NCBI GenBank assembly: GCA_016794365.1 | Contig: JAEUKB010000036.1 | Coordinates: 62,001 to 126,000, forward strand | Source: Myxococcales bacterium | GTDB taxonomy: Bacteria; Myxococcota_A; Polyangia; Palsa-1104; JAEUJZ01 | Direction of reading: 5' to 3' | DNA: 64,000 nucleotides | In this document: positions 16,561-25,251 of the stretch, one piece after another | How the letters are laid out: each line of letters opens with the position of its first letter | How positions within the stretch are numbered: position 1 is the stretch's first letter | Translations under genes and position numbers: made by a program | Notes under the pieces: model-generated | What the model saw: the letters and a program-made list of their open reading frames with translations, nothing else | Database searches by the model: none | What the model was told of the DNA's origin: nothing

Positions 16561-19134
16561 GTGAGCAGAACCCCAGAGCGGCAAGGGGAGACACCGGGCG
16601 GTGGCGAATCCGGTGACTCATCGCCCGGTTCAACGGTGTCGTTGCGCCAGGGTGGTCCCGCGCCGTCTGATAGCGGAGACATTGCAAGCCCCGGTACTTC
16701 TTCCAAGAGCGGAAGAAACCAAGCCCTGTCGTCGCGTGAACAAGAGGCGCGAGCCAAAGAGACAAGCGACGAAAAAGATCCGCGCATCGGGCAGCGGTTT
16801 GGCAAGTACCGACTCACCCGACTGATTGGGCTCGGCGGCATGGCGCAGGTCTATGAAGCGGAAGACACGCTGCTCAACCGCCGCGTCGCCGTAAAGTTTC
16901 TGACCGAGTCCCGCCGTCAGCAGTCCACCGCCGTAGAGCGCTTCATCAATGAAGCCCAGGTCGCGGGACGACTGAATCACCCGAACATCATCGCGATCTA
17001 CGACATCGGGTTCGAGCACGACACCTATTACATCGCGATGGAGCTGCTGAACCCTGGCTCGGCGGGTTCGTTTGTCAAGCAGAAGGGGCGCATGACCTGG
17101 GTGGAAGCCTCCCAGACGATCATGCAGTGCTGCAGCGCACTAGACGCAGCGCACAAGGCCGGGATCATTCACCGAGACATCAAGCCCGACAACATCCTGT
17201 GCTCTCCTGCGGGAACCGCCAAGCTGGCCGACTTCGGGCTGGTGAAGGAGCTACACATCGAGGACAGCGCCGGGCTTACGCAGTCCGGCGTGGTGGTCGG
17301 TACGCCGCTGTTTATGAGCCCCGAGCAGTGTACTGCGCAGCCACTCGATCCGCGCAGTGACATCTACTCGCTGGGCTGTACGTTCTATGCGCTGCTCACT
17401 GGGAGCCCACCGTTTCCAACAGGTAGCGTGCCGCAGATCATGCTCCAGCACTGCAAGAGCAAGGTGCCTGATCCGCGCGTGCTGGCCCCGGATGTCCCCG
17501 AGTCGATCGTGCGGGTGGTCGAGCGGTCCACCAGCAAGCGACCCGAGGAGCGCTATCAAACGGCAGCGGAGATGCAAGCGGCACTGACTGCTGCTCTCGA
17601 TGAGGCACCTCGACCGACGTTTGAGTTTCTTGTGCTGGGCGCAGCGTCGCGACCCGGGACACGTCCGCGTGGCAACGGCGCAGCCAGGCTCCGCAGCGAG
17701 AGCGGACCGCGCAGCCCGGACTCTCAAGGCAGCCCGGGTGGCAACCGCTTAAACGAAGGCACACCGACGCCGAATCAGCAGCCCTCGATGCAAGACGCAT
17801 CGCCGCAGCCCAGCAGCATGTCGCGTCGTGCGGCACTGTTTGGGGGCCTGGGCTTGCTGGCGGCAGCCAGTGGGATTGCGTGGTGGCGCCTGCGAGGAGG
17901 TCAGCCTGCCGATGGAAACAACGGCAGTCAGGGCAACCAGCTGGCCAACAAAGAGCCGCTGGTGGTGGGTGTGCTGAACTCGCTATCGGGGCCGCTGTTC
18001 GACAGTGGTCGCCCGGTCATCGATGCAACGCTGCTGGCCATCGAAGAGCTAAACAGCCGAGGCGGCGTCCTGGGCAGACCGATCGAAGCGATCGTCGCGG
18101 ACGGCAAGAGCGACAACGGAACCTTCGCCAAAGAGGCCGAGCGGCTGCTCGTGGAAAAGAAGGTCGTCACGATCTTCGGAGGCTGGTCCCCGTCGAACCG
18201 GCGCACGCTCAAGAAGGTCATCGAGAAGTACAAAAACCTGCTGATGTTCCCGGCCCGCGACGAGGGCATGGAGGACTCGGAGTACATCATCTACTGCGGC
18301 AGCACGCCGAATCAGGTGGTGACTCCGTCGATTCGCTACTTCACAGAGCAGGGACTGCTGCGTCGCTTGTTCGTGATCGGTACCGATGGACTGTCGTCGA
18401 ACATCTCGGCCCAGCTCATTCGCGACGAGCTAAAGGCCTTTCCGCAGGTCAGCGTGGTGGGCGAGCACTTCGCGCTGCTCGGAGAGACAGGCTTTAAGAA
18501 GGCGATCGAGAAGATCCGCGACAGCAAGCCCGATCTGATCTTCAACTTCATGATCGGCGTGTCCAATCCAGCGTTTTTCCGAGAGCTGCGCGGTGCCGGG
18601 ATCAACGCAAAGCACATTCCGACTGCCTCGTTTGCGGTGGGAGAGCCGGAGCTTCAGCAGACCGCTGACCTCGATATGGTGGGTGAGTACCTGGCGGCGA
18701 GTCACTTCCACTCGATCAAGACGCCGAAAAACGATGAGTTCGTAAAGAACATCCGTCGCAAGTACGGAGACTACCGCGTCACCGGCGCAGCGATGGAAGC
18801 GGCCTACGCAAGCGTGTATCTGTGGGCCCAAGCGGTCCAAGCGGCTGGCACGGATGAAGTTGCGCGCATTCGCGAGCGCCTGGCCGGTCAGACCTTTGAA
18901 GCGCCGGGCGGCAGGATTCGCGTCGATCCGGGCAATCACCACTGCTACAAGCCGTTTTATTTGGGTCGGATCTCTGACGCGGGCACTGTCGAGCTGGTCA
19001 AGAGCATCACCGATCCGATCCGGCCCGAGCCGTTCCCCGCCACCCGCACCCGCGCCGAGTGGGAAGCGCTGGTCGAATACCTGTCGAAGAGCTGGGGCGG
19101 ATCGTTTGTAAACCCCGGTAAGCCGAGCCCGTAA
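16561..19134 (+). CDS. Ser/Thr protein kinase fused to an ABC-type substrate-binding domain
   Basis: An 857-residue transmembrane receptor kinase starting at GTG 16561. After a disordered N-terminus the kinase domain spans about residues 80-345, with a glycine loop (GLGGMAQV), Lys112 (VAVKF), HRDIKPDN at 204-211, DFG at 224-226 and GTPLFMSPEQ. All catalytic residues are intact. A Pro/Ser-rich linker leads to one membrane helix at 424-441. Residues 466-845 form a type I periplasmic binding domain of the UrtA/FmdD class, which binds urea, short amides or branched amino acids (VVGVLNSLSGP; FGGWSPSNRR; YLAASHFHS). The binding domain should face the periplasm and the kinase the cytoplasm, so ligand binding may set kinase activity. 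No ABC permease is next to it. Confidence 0.92.
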   Translation: MSRTPERQGETPGGGESGDSSPGSTVSLRQGGPAPSDSGDIASPGTSSKSGRNQALSSREQEARAKETSDEKDPRIGQRFGKYRLTRLIGLGGMAQVYEAEDTLLNRRVAVKFLTESRRQQSTAVERFINEAQVAGRLNHPNIIAIYDIGFEHDTYYIAMELLNPGSAGSFVKQKGRMTWVEASQTIMQCCSALDAAHKAGIIHRDIKPDNILCSPAGTAKLADFGLVKELHIEDSAGLTQSGVVVGTPLFMSPEQCTAQPLDPRSDIYSLGCTFYALLTGSPPFPTGSVPQIMLQHCKSKVPDPRVLAPDVPESIVRVVERSTSKRPEERYQTAAEMQAALTAALDEAPRPTFEFLVLGAASRPGTRPRGNGAARLRSESGPRSPDSQGSPGGNRLNEGTPTPNQQPSMQDASPQPSSMSRRAALFGGLGLLAAASGIAWWRLRGGQPADGNNGSQGNQLANKEPLVVGVLNSLSGPLFDSGRPVIDATLLAIEELNSRGGVLGRPIEAIVADGKSDNGTFAKEAERLLVEKKVVTIFGGWSPSNRRTLKKVIEKYKNLLMFPARDEGMEDSEYIIYCGSTPNQVVTPSIRYFTEQGLLRRLFVIGTDGLSSNISAQLIRDELKAFPQVSVVGEHFALLGETGFKKAIEKIRDSKPDLIFNFMIGVSNPAFFRELRGAGINAKHIPTASFAVGEPELQQTADLDMVGEYLAASHFHSIKTPKNDEFVKNIRRKYGDYRVTGAAMEAAYASVYLWAQAVQAAGTDEVARIRERLAGQTFEAPGGRIRVDPGNHHCYKPFYLGRISDAGTVELVKSITDPIRPEPFPATRTRAEWEALVEYLSKSWGGSFVNPGKPSP

Positions 19135-19169
19135 GCGTCCGACCCCGACCGAACGGAGCGATGCTTGGC

Positions 19170-22100
19170 TTACGGGCAGGAGCTAGCGACCGAGCGAAAG
19201 TCCGGCTGGTAGCGCAAAAGGTTGCACGCGTCGGTCAGTGTGCCCGAGAGGTTGCTGCGATAGTCATCGGGATAGACGAGCGTCTTGCCGTCCGCCGTGC
19301 TCAGCAGGAAGTAACGTCCATCGGGCGCGGCGAAGTTCGCATCGGACAGCTCGAACGGCAGGCTGGGCCAGCGCATGAGCGGCATCTCGGACGCCATGTC
19401 CCACAGGAGCAGCGAGTTATCGGTTCCCACCACCAGCAAGTGATCGCCGCTGGGGGACAGCACGGCCATCTGAACGGGGCTTGGCAGCGTCAGCAGCACC
19501 TTTTGCTGGCCCGTTTCCATGTCCCACGTACTGACGACGCGCTCGGCAGTGGTGATGAGGCTGGGCCCGTGCGGGGTCTGCAAGAACACGGCAGAGCTAA
19601 CCACCTGCGCGCTACTGGGTAGGGTGCGCCGCACCGCCAGCGTGTGACCATCTCGGATCACCGTCTCGCCTTCCGATCCTGCCGTCACGAGCAGCGCGCC
19701 ATCGGGCGAAAACATCGCTTGTACCAAGTTGCCGTGATGTCCGCCCTCGCTGCGCAGGAGCTGACCCGTCGTAGGGTTCCACAGCCGTAGCGTCTCATCG
19801 AGCCCGCCGCTGAGCAGGCGCTGGCCGTCGGGCGAAAACGTCACGATCTGCACCGCTCCCTTGTGGCCACGCAAAGGAGGCAGCAGCAGCCGTCCCGATC
19901 GGCCATCCCACAGTCGCACCGTACCGTCAGAGCTTGCCGTTGCCATGCGGGTTCCATCGGCTGAAAAGACGACGCTGTTGACGATGTGGTCGTGACCGAT
20001 CAGCGTCGCAACAGGCTCTCCGCTGGGCCACTTCCAGAGCTTGGCGGTGTGATCATGGCTGGCGGTTGCGATGTGGGTTCCGTCGGGCGAAAACGCAGAA
20101 GCCGAGATATAGCGACTGTGACCCGGCAAGACGAGCAGCGGCTGACCCGAGCGAACATCCCAGATGCGCGCGGTGCGATCGTGGCTGACCGTCGCCACTT
20201 TGCCGCCTTTGGGAGCAACTGCGACGCTGTAAATCGGTCCAGAGTGGCCTCGCAGGACTGCGATCTCCATCTTGCTGCCGACATCCCACAGCCGGACGAT
20301 GCGATCGTGACCGGCGGTGACCAAGTACTTGCCGTCGCTTGTGAAGCTCAGCGCATCGATCACACCAACATGACCATAGAGCGTGCCGCGCAGCTCGCCG
20401 GTTCGTCCGTCCCACAGCTTGACCACTCCGTCGGCACCTGCGCTGGCAACCAGTCCTCCATCGGGCGAAAACTGAAGCGAGTGCAGCGGCGTTCCCTGCG
20501 GCAGCTCGATCCCTTGTTCGGGCATCGAAAGCGATGGATCAAGCGGCCACAGACGCACCGAGCCGTCCCAGCTTCCCGTCGCAGCGCGCTGACCATCGGA
20601 CGAAACGGCAACGAGGTTGACGCGATGGCGATGACCTCGGAACGTGCGCAGACAGCTTCCCGACGCCACGTCCCACAGCCGCACGGTCTGGTCGAAGCTG
20701 CCAGAGACAACCTGTTTTCCCGACGGAACAAAGACCGCCATGGGCACGCGCTCCAGATGACCGCTGAGCACACGCAGCTCGAGCCCGGTGGCGGCATCCC
20801 AGATGCGAATCGAGTGATCCTGACCGGCGGTGACGATCCGATCGCCGCTGATGGAAAAGGCGCCCATCTCGATCGCTTCAGAGTGACCACGCATGGTGGC
20901 CTTCAGCTCGCCGGTTTCGACTTCCCACAAGCGCCCAAGGCCGTCGGTGCTGGCTGAAAACACCCGTCGTCCATCGGGAGAAAACACCGCAGCCGTCAAC
21001 AGTCCGCCATGGCCGCTCAGCGATCGCAGGGGTCGTCCCGTTCTGGCATTCCACAGTCGCGCAGTCTGATCCTGGCTGCCGGTCAGGACCAGCTCGCCCG
21101 TCGGATCGAACGCGACCAGCTCAACCCGATCGCTGTGACCATGAAGCGGTAGCGAGTTTTTCGCCGTCCCGTAGGTCAGCATCAAGCCTTCTTTGGCCTC
21201 GGGAGGAACAGGTCGCGCATTACGCAACGAAGGTGCCGTCGCCGAGATCGCCAAGGCCAGCGCTGCGCCATCTTGTCCGGGCTGCTGCACCAACAGGGCC
21301 GCGCGCGCACCCTGCTCCGCCGCAATCGCATCAGCATGTCGCGCCGACAGCAGCGTCTGTCTCTGTCTTTCCACCAGCAGCCCCAGCGTAAGGAGCAGCA
21401 GCACCGACGCGATCGTCCAAGGAAGCCAGCGACGACGCACAGGCGGAGGCAGCAGCGGAACCTGTGGCCGACGACTCTGGGCCTGCGCGCTCGACTTGAT
21501 CAGCCGCACCAAGCGCAGGTCAATCTGCGACGGACGCTCAGACAGCCAGCGCTCGGCTTCCGCCAGCTTGTAACCGACAAGCTGCGCGTGAGGCTGGCTC
21601 AGCGAGACACCCCCGAGGTTGCTCAGGCCCGACAAGCTGCTGCCTTCGCGCGCCACGGTGAGCAGAAGCTCGGCATGCCACTGCTCAAAGCGTCGCTCTT
21701 CCTCGGGCCAGCGACCCAGCTCGGGCCACACCGACAGAAGGATCGGATGCATCAGCTCGATGACATCGCTGTCGGGCGTCTCGCGAATCAGCTCAGCGGC
21801 CAGCAAGCGACTGAGCGCTTCGACATCACTGGCCGACGCAGGATCATCACCGCGCTCGGGGGAAATCAGCGCCAGCAGCTCACTTCGTCGCCGAGGACGA
21901 GAAAACAGGACTTCACCTTCGCTAAGCGACTGGCGATGCAACAGCGACAGCAGCGCCCGACGCTGAAGCAGCTGAAGTGCCGGAGGCTGACTGCGCCAGC
22001 TCGCTTCGACCGCATCGGGCAGCGACCGCAGCAGCCCACCGGACGACTGATAGTCATCGAGCGACAGCACACGCGGCGTGGGACCGAGCCGAGCGACATG

Positions 22101-22850
22101 CAGCGTCCGACGCAGCGTCGCCACCAAGAGTGGAAGCACCGCCGCCGAGCGCTGACCGGACGCGACCGCTGCCGCATACGAATCCAGGTCTTTGCCGAGC
22201 GCAGACAGCATCGCATCTTCCACTCGCAGGCCGACTTGACGCGCCGGGCTTCTGACGATCTCGGTCCACTCACTTACCTCGAGCAGCGGCGGCAGCCACA
22301 GCGTCTGCCGACCGAGCAGACCCAAGAGCCCCTTCGCAACCACCGCCAGGGCCGACAGCGCATCCGAGTGAGCCACCAGCACAACCTGAAGCGGTGCTCC
22401 GTCGTCGATCGCTTGCCCCAGCGCTTCGAGCTGCGCCACCAGGTTCTGGCGGTTGTACGGCTCGGCAAACAGCAGCTCTTCTAGGTGATCGCAGATCAGC
22501 ACGACCTTGCGCCCGGTCTTGGCCACCGAGCGCAGCGACAGCACCAAGTCGTCCGACGCGCTGCCAAGCCCTTGCGTCGCCAGCTCCGCAAATGGATCCA
22601 GCCCCGGATGCGAGATGCAGAACACCGCAGCGCCGTCGTGTAGCTCGTTGCGAAGCTGGTTCCACAGACCGGCGCGCACAAGAGACGACTTTCCCGTCCC
22701 ACACGCACCCAGCACCGACACGATGCGATGCGCATCCAAGAGCTGTCGCAGTCGCTCTACTTTGCGTAAGCGACCACAGAAGCGAGCCTCATCCTCGGGC
22801 CCAAGCGGAGCCAGCGTTGGATAAGGAGATGCATCACTTGGCGGCACCAT
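19170..22850 (-). CDS. STAND NTPase - membrane helix - WD40 propeller protein
   Basis: A 1226-residue signalling protein. The N-terminal half is a STAND-type NTPase (novel STAND class 1). Its Walker A GACGTGKSS is at residues 48-56 and its Walker B-like strand VVLICDHLEELL is near 116-127, followed by helical domains to about 460. One membrane helix lies at 476-493. From about residue 570 to 1200 there are 14-15 WD40 units of the form GH...SPDG..(V/I)..(G/A)S.D...RLWD, enough for two seven-bladed propellers. The last three units are degenerate. If the helix spans the membrane, the propellers and NTPase lie on opposite sides. Its start overlaps the end of dapF by 17 bases, so it is the last gene of the glycolytic/secG/dapF run. 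Role unknown. Confidence 0.88.
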   Translation of the reverse strand: MVPPSDASPYPTLAPLGPEDEARFCGRLRKVERLRQLLDAHRIVSVLGACGTGKSSLVRAGLWNQLRNELHDGAAVFCISHPGLDPFAELATQGLGSASDDLVLSLRSVAKTGRKVVLICDHLEELLFAEPYNRQNLVAQLEALGQAIDDGAPLQVVLVAHSDALSALAVVAKGLLGLLGRQTLWLPPLLEVSEWTEIVRSPARQVGLRVEDAMLSALGKDLDSYAAAVASGQRSAAVLPLLVATLRRTLHVARLGPTPRVLSLDDYQSSGGLLRSLPDAVEASWRSQPPALQLLQRRALLSLLHRQSLSEGEVLFSRPRRRSELLALISPERGDDPASASDVEALSRLLAAELIRETPDSDVIELMHPILLSVWPELGRWPEEERRFEQWHAELLLTVAREGSSLSGLSNLGGVSLSQPHAQLVGYKLAEAERWLSERPSQIDLRLVRLIKSSAQAQSRRPQVPLLPPPVRRRWLPWTIASVLLLLTLGLLVERQRQTLLSARHADAIAAEQGARAALLVQQPGQDGAALALAISATAPSLRNARPVPPEAKEGLMLTYGTAKNSLPLHGHSDRVELVAFDPTGELVLTGSQDQTARLWNARTGRPLRSLSGHGGLLTAAVFSPDGRRVFSASTDGLGRLWEVETGELKATMRGHSEAIEMGAFSISGDRIVTAGQDHSIRIWDAATGLELRVLSGHLERVPMAVFVPSGKQVVSGSFDQTVRLWDVASGSCLRTFRGHRHRVNLVAVSSDGQRAATGSWDGSVRLWPLDPSLSMPEQGIELPQGTPLHSLQFSPDGGLVASAGADGVVKLWDGRTGELRGTLYGHVGVIDALSFTSDGKYLVTAGHDRIVRLWDVGSKMEIAVLRGHSGPIYSVAVAPKGGKVATVSHDRTARIWDVRSGQPLLVLPGHSRYISASAFSPDGTHIATASHDHTAKLWKWPSGEPVATLIGHDHIVNSVVFSADGTRMATASSDGTVRLWDGRSGRLLLPPLRGHKGAVQIVTFSPDGQRLLSGGLDETLRLWNPTTGQLLRSEGGHHGNLVQAMFSPDGALLVTAGSEGETVIRDGHTLAVRRTLPSSAQVVSSAVFLQTPHGPSLITTAERVVSTWDMETGQQKVLLTLPSPVQMAVLSPSGDHLLVVGTDNSLLLWDMASEMPLMRWPSLPFELSDANFAAPDGRYFLLSTADGKTLVYPDDYRSNLSGTLTDACNLLRYQPDFRSVASSCP

Positions 22851-23748
22851 CTAGCGCCATTATCGACGAAGTTTCGACTTCTCCGAAGAATACTGTCTCG
22901 GCGGGTCCACGCATCCACACTGCGGACAGGTCTTTTTCGCACATCACGTCGAGCAGTCCCCCCGGAAGCCGAACCAGCGCGCGCGTCCCAAGCGGGAGCC
23001 AGCCCAGCCGTCCGGCAGCCACCACCGCAGCACACGCACCTGTTCCGCACGCTTGCGTCACGCCACAGCCGCGCTCCCACACCACCACATCCAGTCCGTT
23101 TGGAGACGCTGGACTGCGCCGTACAAGCTCGACATTGGTTCGCTGCGGAAACAGCGGATGGCGCTCAACCTGCGGCCCAATTCGCTCTGCCCAAAGACGC
23201 AGCGCGTCGTAGCTTTCGGCCTGGTCACAGAACAGCACTGCGTGCGGATTCCCCATCGAGATGAGCGTCAGCTCGAGCGGCTGTGGCTCTTGCGGCAACA
23301 CAAGCTGGGTCTGCGCGGGCTCCATCACGACGGGACAACCCATGTTGATCTCGATCGCGGTCACAAGCTGATCGGGTGAAAGTGTCAGCTCGCAGCGCAG
23401 CGGTCCCACGTCCGTGTCTACGTGCAGCACAGGGCCCAAACGCGAAGCACCGCCTCGATCGTGCAGATAGCGCGCCACACAGCGCAGGCCGTTGCCACAC
23501 ATCTCGGCGCGACTTCCGTCTGCATTGTGAACCTGCATCGTCGCGACCGAATCCGTACGCGATGGCTCGAGCACGGCCAAGATGCCATCCGCACCGATGC
23601 CAGTGTGACGATCGCAGAGCCGACGAATCAGCTCCGGCTGAGCCAGCACGCGGGCCCAAGCGGGCTCCGTCTGAAGATCGGCGATGATGAAGTCGTTCCC
23701 AAGGCCGTTCATCTTCACAAACGGCAAGCGACGGGGAAGATACGTCAC
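22834..23748 (-). CDS. dapF: Diaminopimelate epimerase
   Basis: Converts LL- to meso-diaminopimelate for lysine and peptidoglycan synthesis, without a cofactor, using two cysteines. Both are present: one in MCGNGLRC and one in ACGTGACAA. The N-terminal signature FVKMNGLGNDFII is intact. The start is uncertain: GTG at 23748, TTG at 23727 and ATG at 23712 are all in frame, and none has a strong Shine-Dalgarno sequence. The GTG is used because the family has a few residues before the KMxGLGNDF motif; this gives 304 residues against the usual 275-290. It lies 25 bases after secG and overlaps the STAND-WD40 gene by 17 bases. Confidence 0.93.
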   Translation of the reverse strand: MTYLPRRLPFVKMNGLGNDFIIADLQTEPAWARVLAQPELIRRLCDRHTGIGADGILAVLEPSRTDSVATMQVHNADGSRAEMCGNGLRCVARYLHDRGGASRLGPVLHVDTDVGPLRCELTLSPDQLVTAIEINMGCPVVMEPAQTQLVLPQEPQPLELTLISMGNPHAVLFCDQAESYDALRLWAERIGPQVERHPLFPQRTNVELVRRSPASPNGLDVVVWERGCGVTQACGTGACAAVVAAGRLGWLPLGTRALVRLPGGLLDVMCEKDLSAVWMRGPAETVFFGEVETSSIMALDGAAK

Positions 23749-23773
23749 GGTCAGGAACAGAGAGGGACGAACG

Positions 23774-24475
23774 CTACGGATTGACAGGACGAGGAGCGGC
23801 GGCAGGAGCCGGAACAACCGGCTTGGCCGCTGTCGGTGCGGGTGCGGCCGCTGGGGCAACTGGAACAACTGGCTTGGCCGCTGTCGGTGCAGGTGCTGCT
23901 GCGGGTGCGGCAACTGGGGCCGCTGGCTTCGCTGCTGCGGGTGCGGCGGCTGGGACTGCTGGAACCGCTGGCTTCGCTGCTGCGGGTGCGGCAACTGGGA
24001 CTGCTGGAACCGCTGGCTTCGCTGCTGCGGGTGCGGCGGCTGGGACTGCCGTTGCGGCATCAGTCCCTGCGTCCACGGAAGCTGTCGCAGCGGCCTTGGC
24101 TTTCTCTTCCGCTGCTTTTTGCTCCGCTGCACGCTCTTCCGCAGCTCGCTTTTCAACTTGCTGCTTCAGCGTGTCTTCAGCCTTCTTTTTGGCCGACTTT
24201 TCGTCGTTCTTCTTTTTGGCCGACAGCTTGGCCAGTTTGTCCGATTCGGACTGGCTGTTGATGTAGGACAGCGTCACAGCAGTTAGCATGAACACAACGG
24301 CAGTCGCGGTGGTCAGTCGCTCTAGGAACGAGCTTGCGCCGCGTCCGCCAAAGACTTGCTGGGTCGCGCCCGACCCAAGAGCGCCCATGCCTCCGCCTTT
24401 GCCTGCCTGGAGCAAGATCACCAGCATCAGGAACAGGCAGACGAGGACGTGGATGGTGTAGAGGAGGGTCATCAT
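23774..24475 (-). CDS. secG: SecG preprotein translocase subunit with a long Ala/Pro-rich tail
   Basis: The first 75 residues are a normal SecG: helix 1 (LYTIHVLVCLFLMLVILLQ), the conserved loop GKGGGMGALGSG, then ATQQVFGGRGASSFLERLT and helix 2 (ATAVVFMLTAVTLSYI). SecG assists SecYE during protein export. Family members are about 75-120 residues, whereas this one has 233. The extra part starts with a charged coiled-coil-like stretch (about 80-135, Lys/Glu/Ala-rich). It ends in about 90 residues of near-repeats of the form PAAAPAAAKPAVPAV. The start overlaps the tpiA stop by four bases. The gene order tpiA-secG is common in bacteria. Confidence 0.9.
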   Translation of the reverse strand: MMTLLYTIHVLVCLFLMLVILLQAGKGGGMGALGSGATQQVFGGRGASSFLERLTTATAVVFMLTAVTLSYINSQSESDKLAKLSAKKKNDEKSAKKKAEDTLKQQVEKRAAEERAAEQKAAEEKAKAAATASVDAGTDAATAVPAAAPAAAKPAVPAVPVAAPAAAKPAVPAVPAAAPAAAKPAAPVAAPAAAPAPTAAKPVVPVAPAAAPAPTAAKPVVPAPAAAPRPVNP

Positions 24476-25251
24476 GATGTTGCGGGAGCCTCGTGAAAGC
24501 GAACGATCTGCAGGAATTCCTCTGCCCGAAGAGAAGCACCGCCGACGAGAGCACCGTCGACATCGGGCTGCGCCATTAACCCGGCGATATTATTTGGTTT
24601 TACCGAGCCACCGTACAAGATTCGTACGGATTGCGCTACTTCGCCGAGCTGTGCGTGTAGGTACTGACGGATGAGCGCATGAACTTCCTGCGCTTGCTCA
24701 GTGGTTGCGACCCGGCCCGTGCCAATCGCCCAGACTGGCTCATAGGCGATGACGCTGCGCTGCGCCATCTCTGACGTGAAGCCAAACAGGCCTTCGGCGA
24801 GCTGCGAGATGATGCGACCGCGCATCTCTCCGGCATCGCGTTCTTTCTCGGTTTCTCCGACGCAGATGATCGGGGAAAGACCAGCCTTGAGGATCGCTTT
24901 GGCCTTGAGGTTCACCGCCGCGTCGGTTTCGCCAAACTGCTGACGACGTTCCGAGTGACCGACGATCACAAAGCGGCAGCCAACGTCGGCCAGCATCGCA
25001 GCGGATACTTCACCCGTAAATGCGCCCTGCGCTTCCCAAAAGCAGTCTTGCGCGGCCAATGCCACCGTCGATCCTTCGAGTCGCTTACCAATTGGATACA
25101 GCGCGGTAAACGGTGGAGCGATGGCGACTGCGATCTCACGACCACGCACGGTCGGTGCAGTGGCGTTCTTGATCGCGGTCGCAAGCTCAAGTCCCTCGGC
25201 AACGGTCTTGTACATCTTCCAGTTGCCGACGATCAGGGCAGACCGGCTCAT
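24472..25251 (-). CDS. tpiA: Triosephosphate isomerase
   Basis: A 259-residue TIM-barrel enzyme that interconverts dihydroxyacetone phosphate and glyceraldehyde 3-phosphate. Catalytic residues are visible: the N-K pair in VGNWKMYK, the histidine in VGHSERR and the catalytic glutamate in AYEPVWAIGTG. The phosphate-binding ends GGSVKPNN and GALVGGASL are also present. Length is normal for the family. Its start overlaps the end of pgk by four bases and its end overlaps the start of secG by four bases, so the four genes are tightly coupled. Confidence 0.97.
   Translation of the reverse strand: MSRSALIVGNWKMYKTVAEGLELATAIKNATAPTVRGREIAVAIAPPFTALYPIGKRLEGSTVALAAQDCFWEAQGAFTGEVSAAMLADVGCRFVIVGHSERRQQFGETDAAVNLKAKAILKAGLSPIICVGETEKERDAGEMRGRIISQLAEGLFGFTSEMAQRSVIAYEPVWAIGTGRVATTEQAQEVHALIRQYLHAQLGEVAQSVRILYGGSVKPNNIAGLMAQPDVDGALVGGASLRAEEFLQIVRFHEAPATS

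Noticed and set aside
21273..22484. 403-codon plus-strand frame inside the STAND-WD40 gene
   Set aside because: Antisense shadow of a gene with clear Walker motifs and WD40 units; Arg/Gln-rich composition without domain signature.
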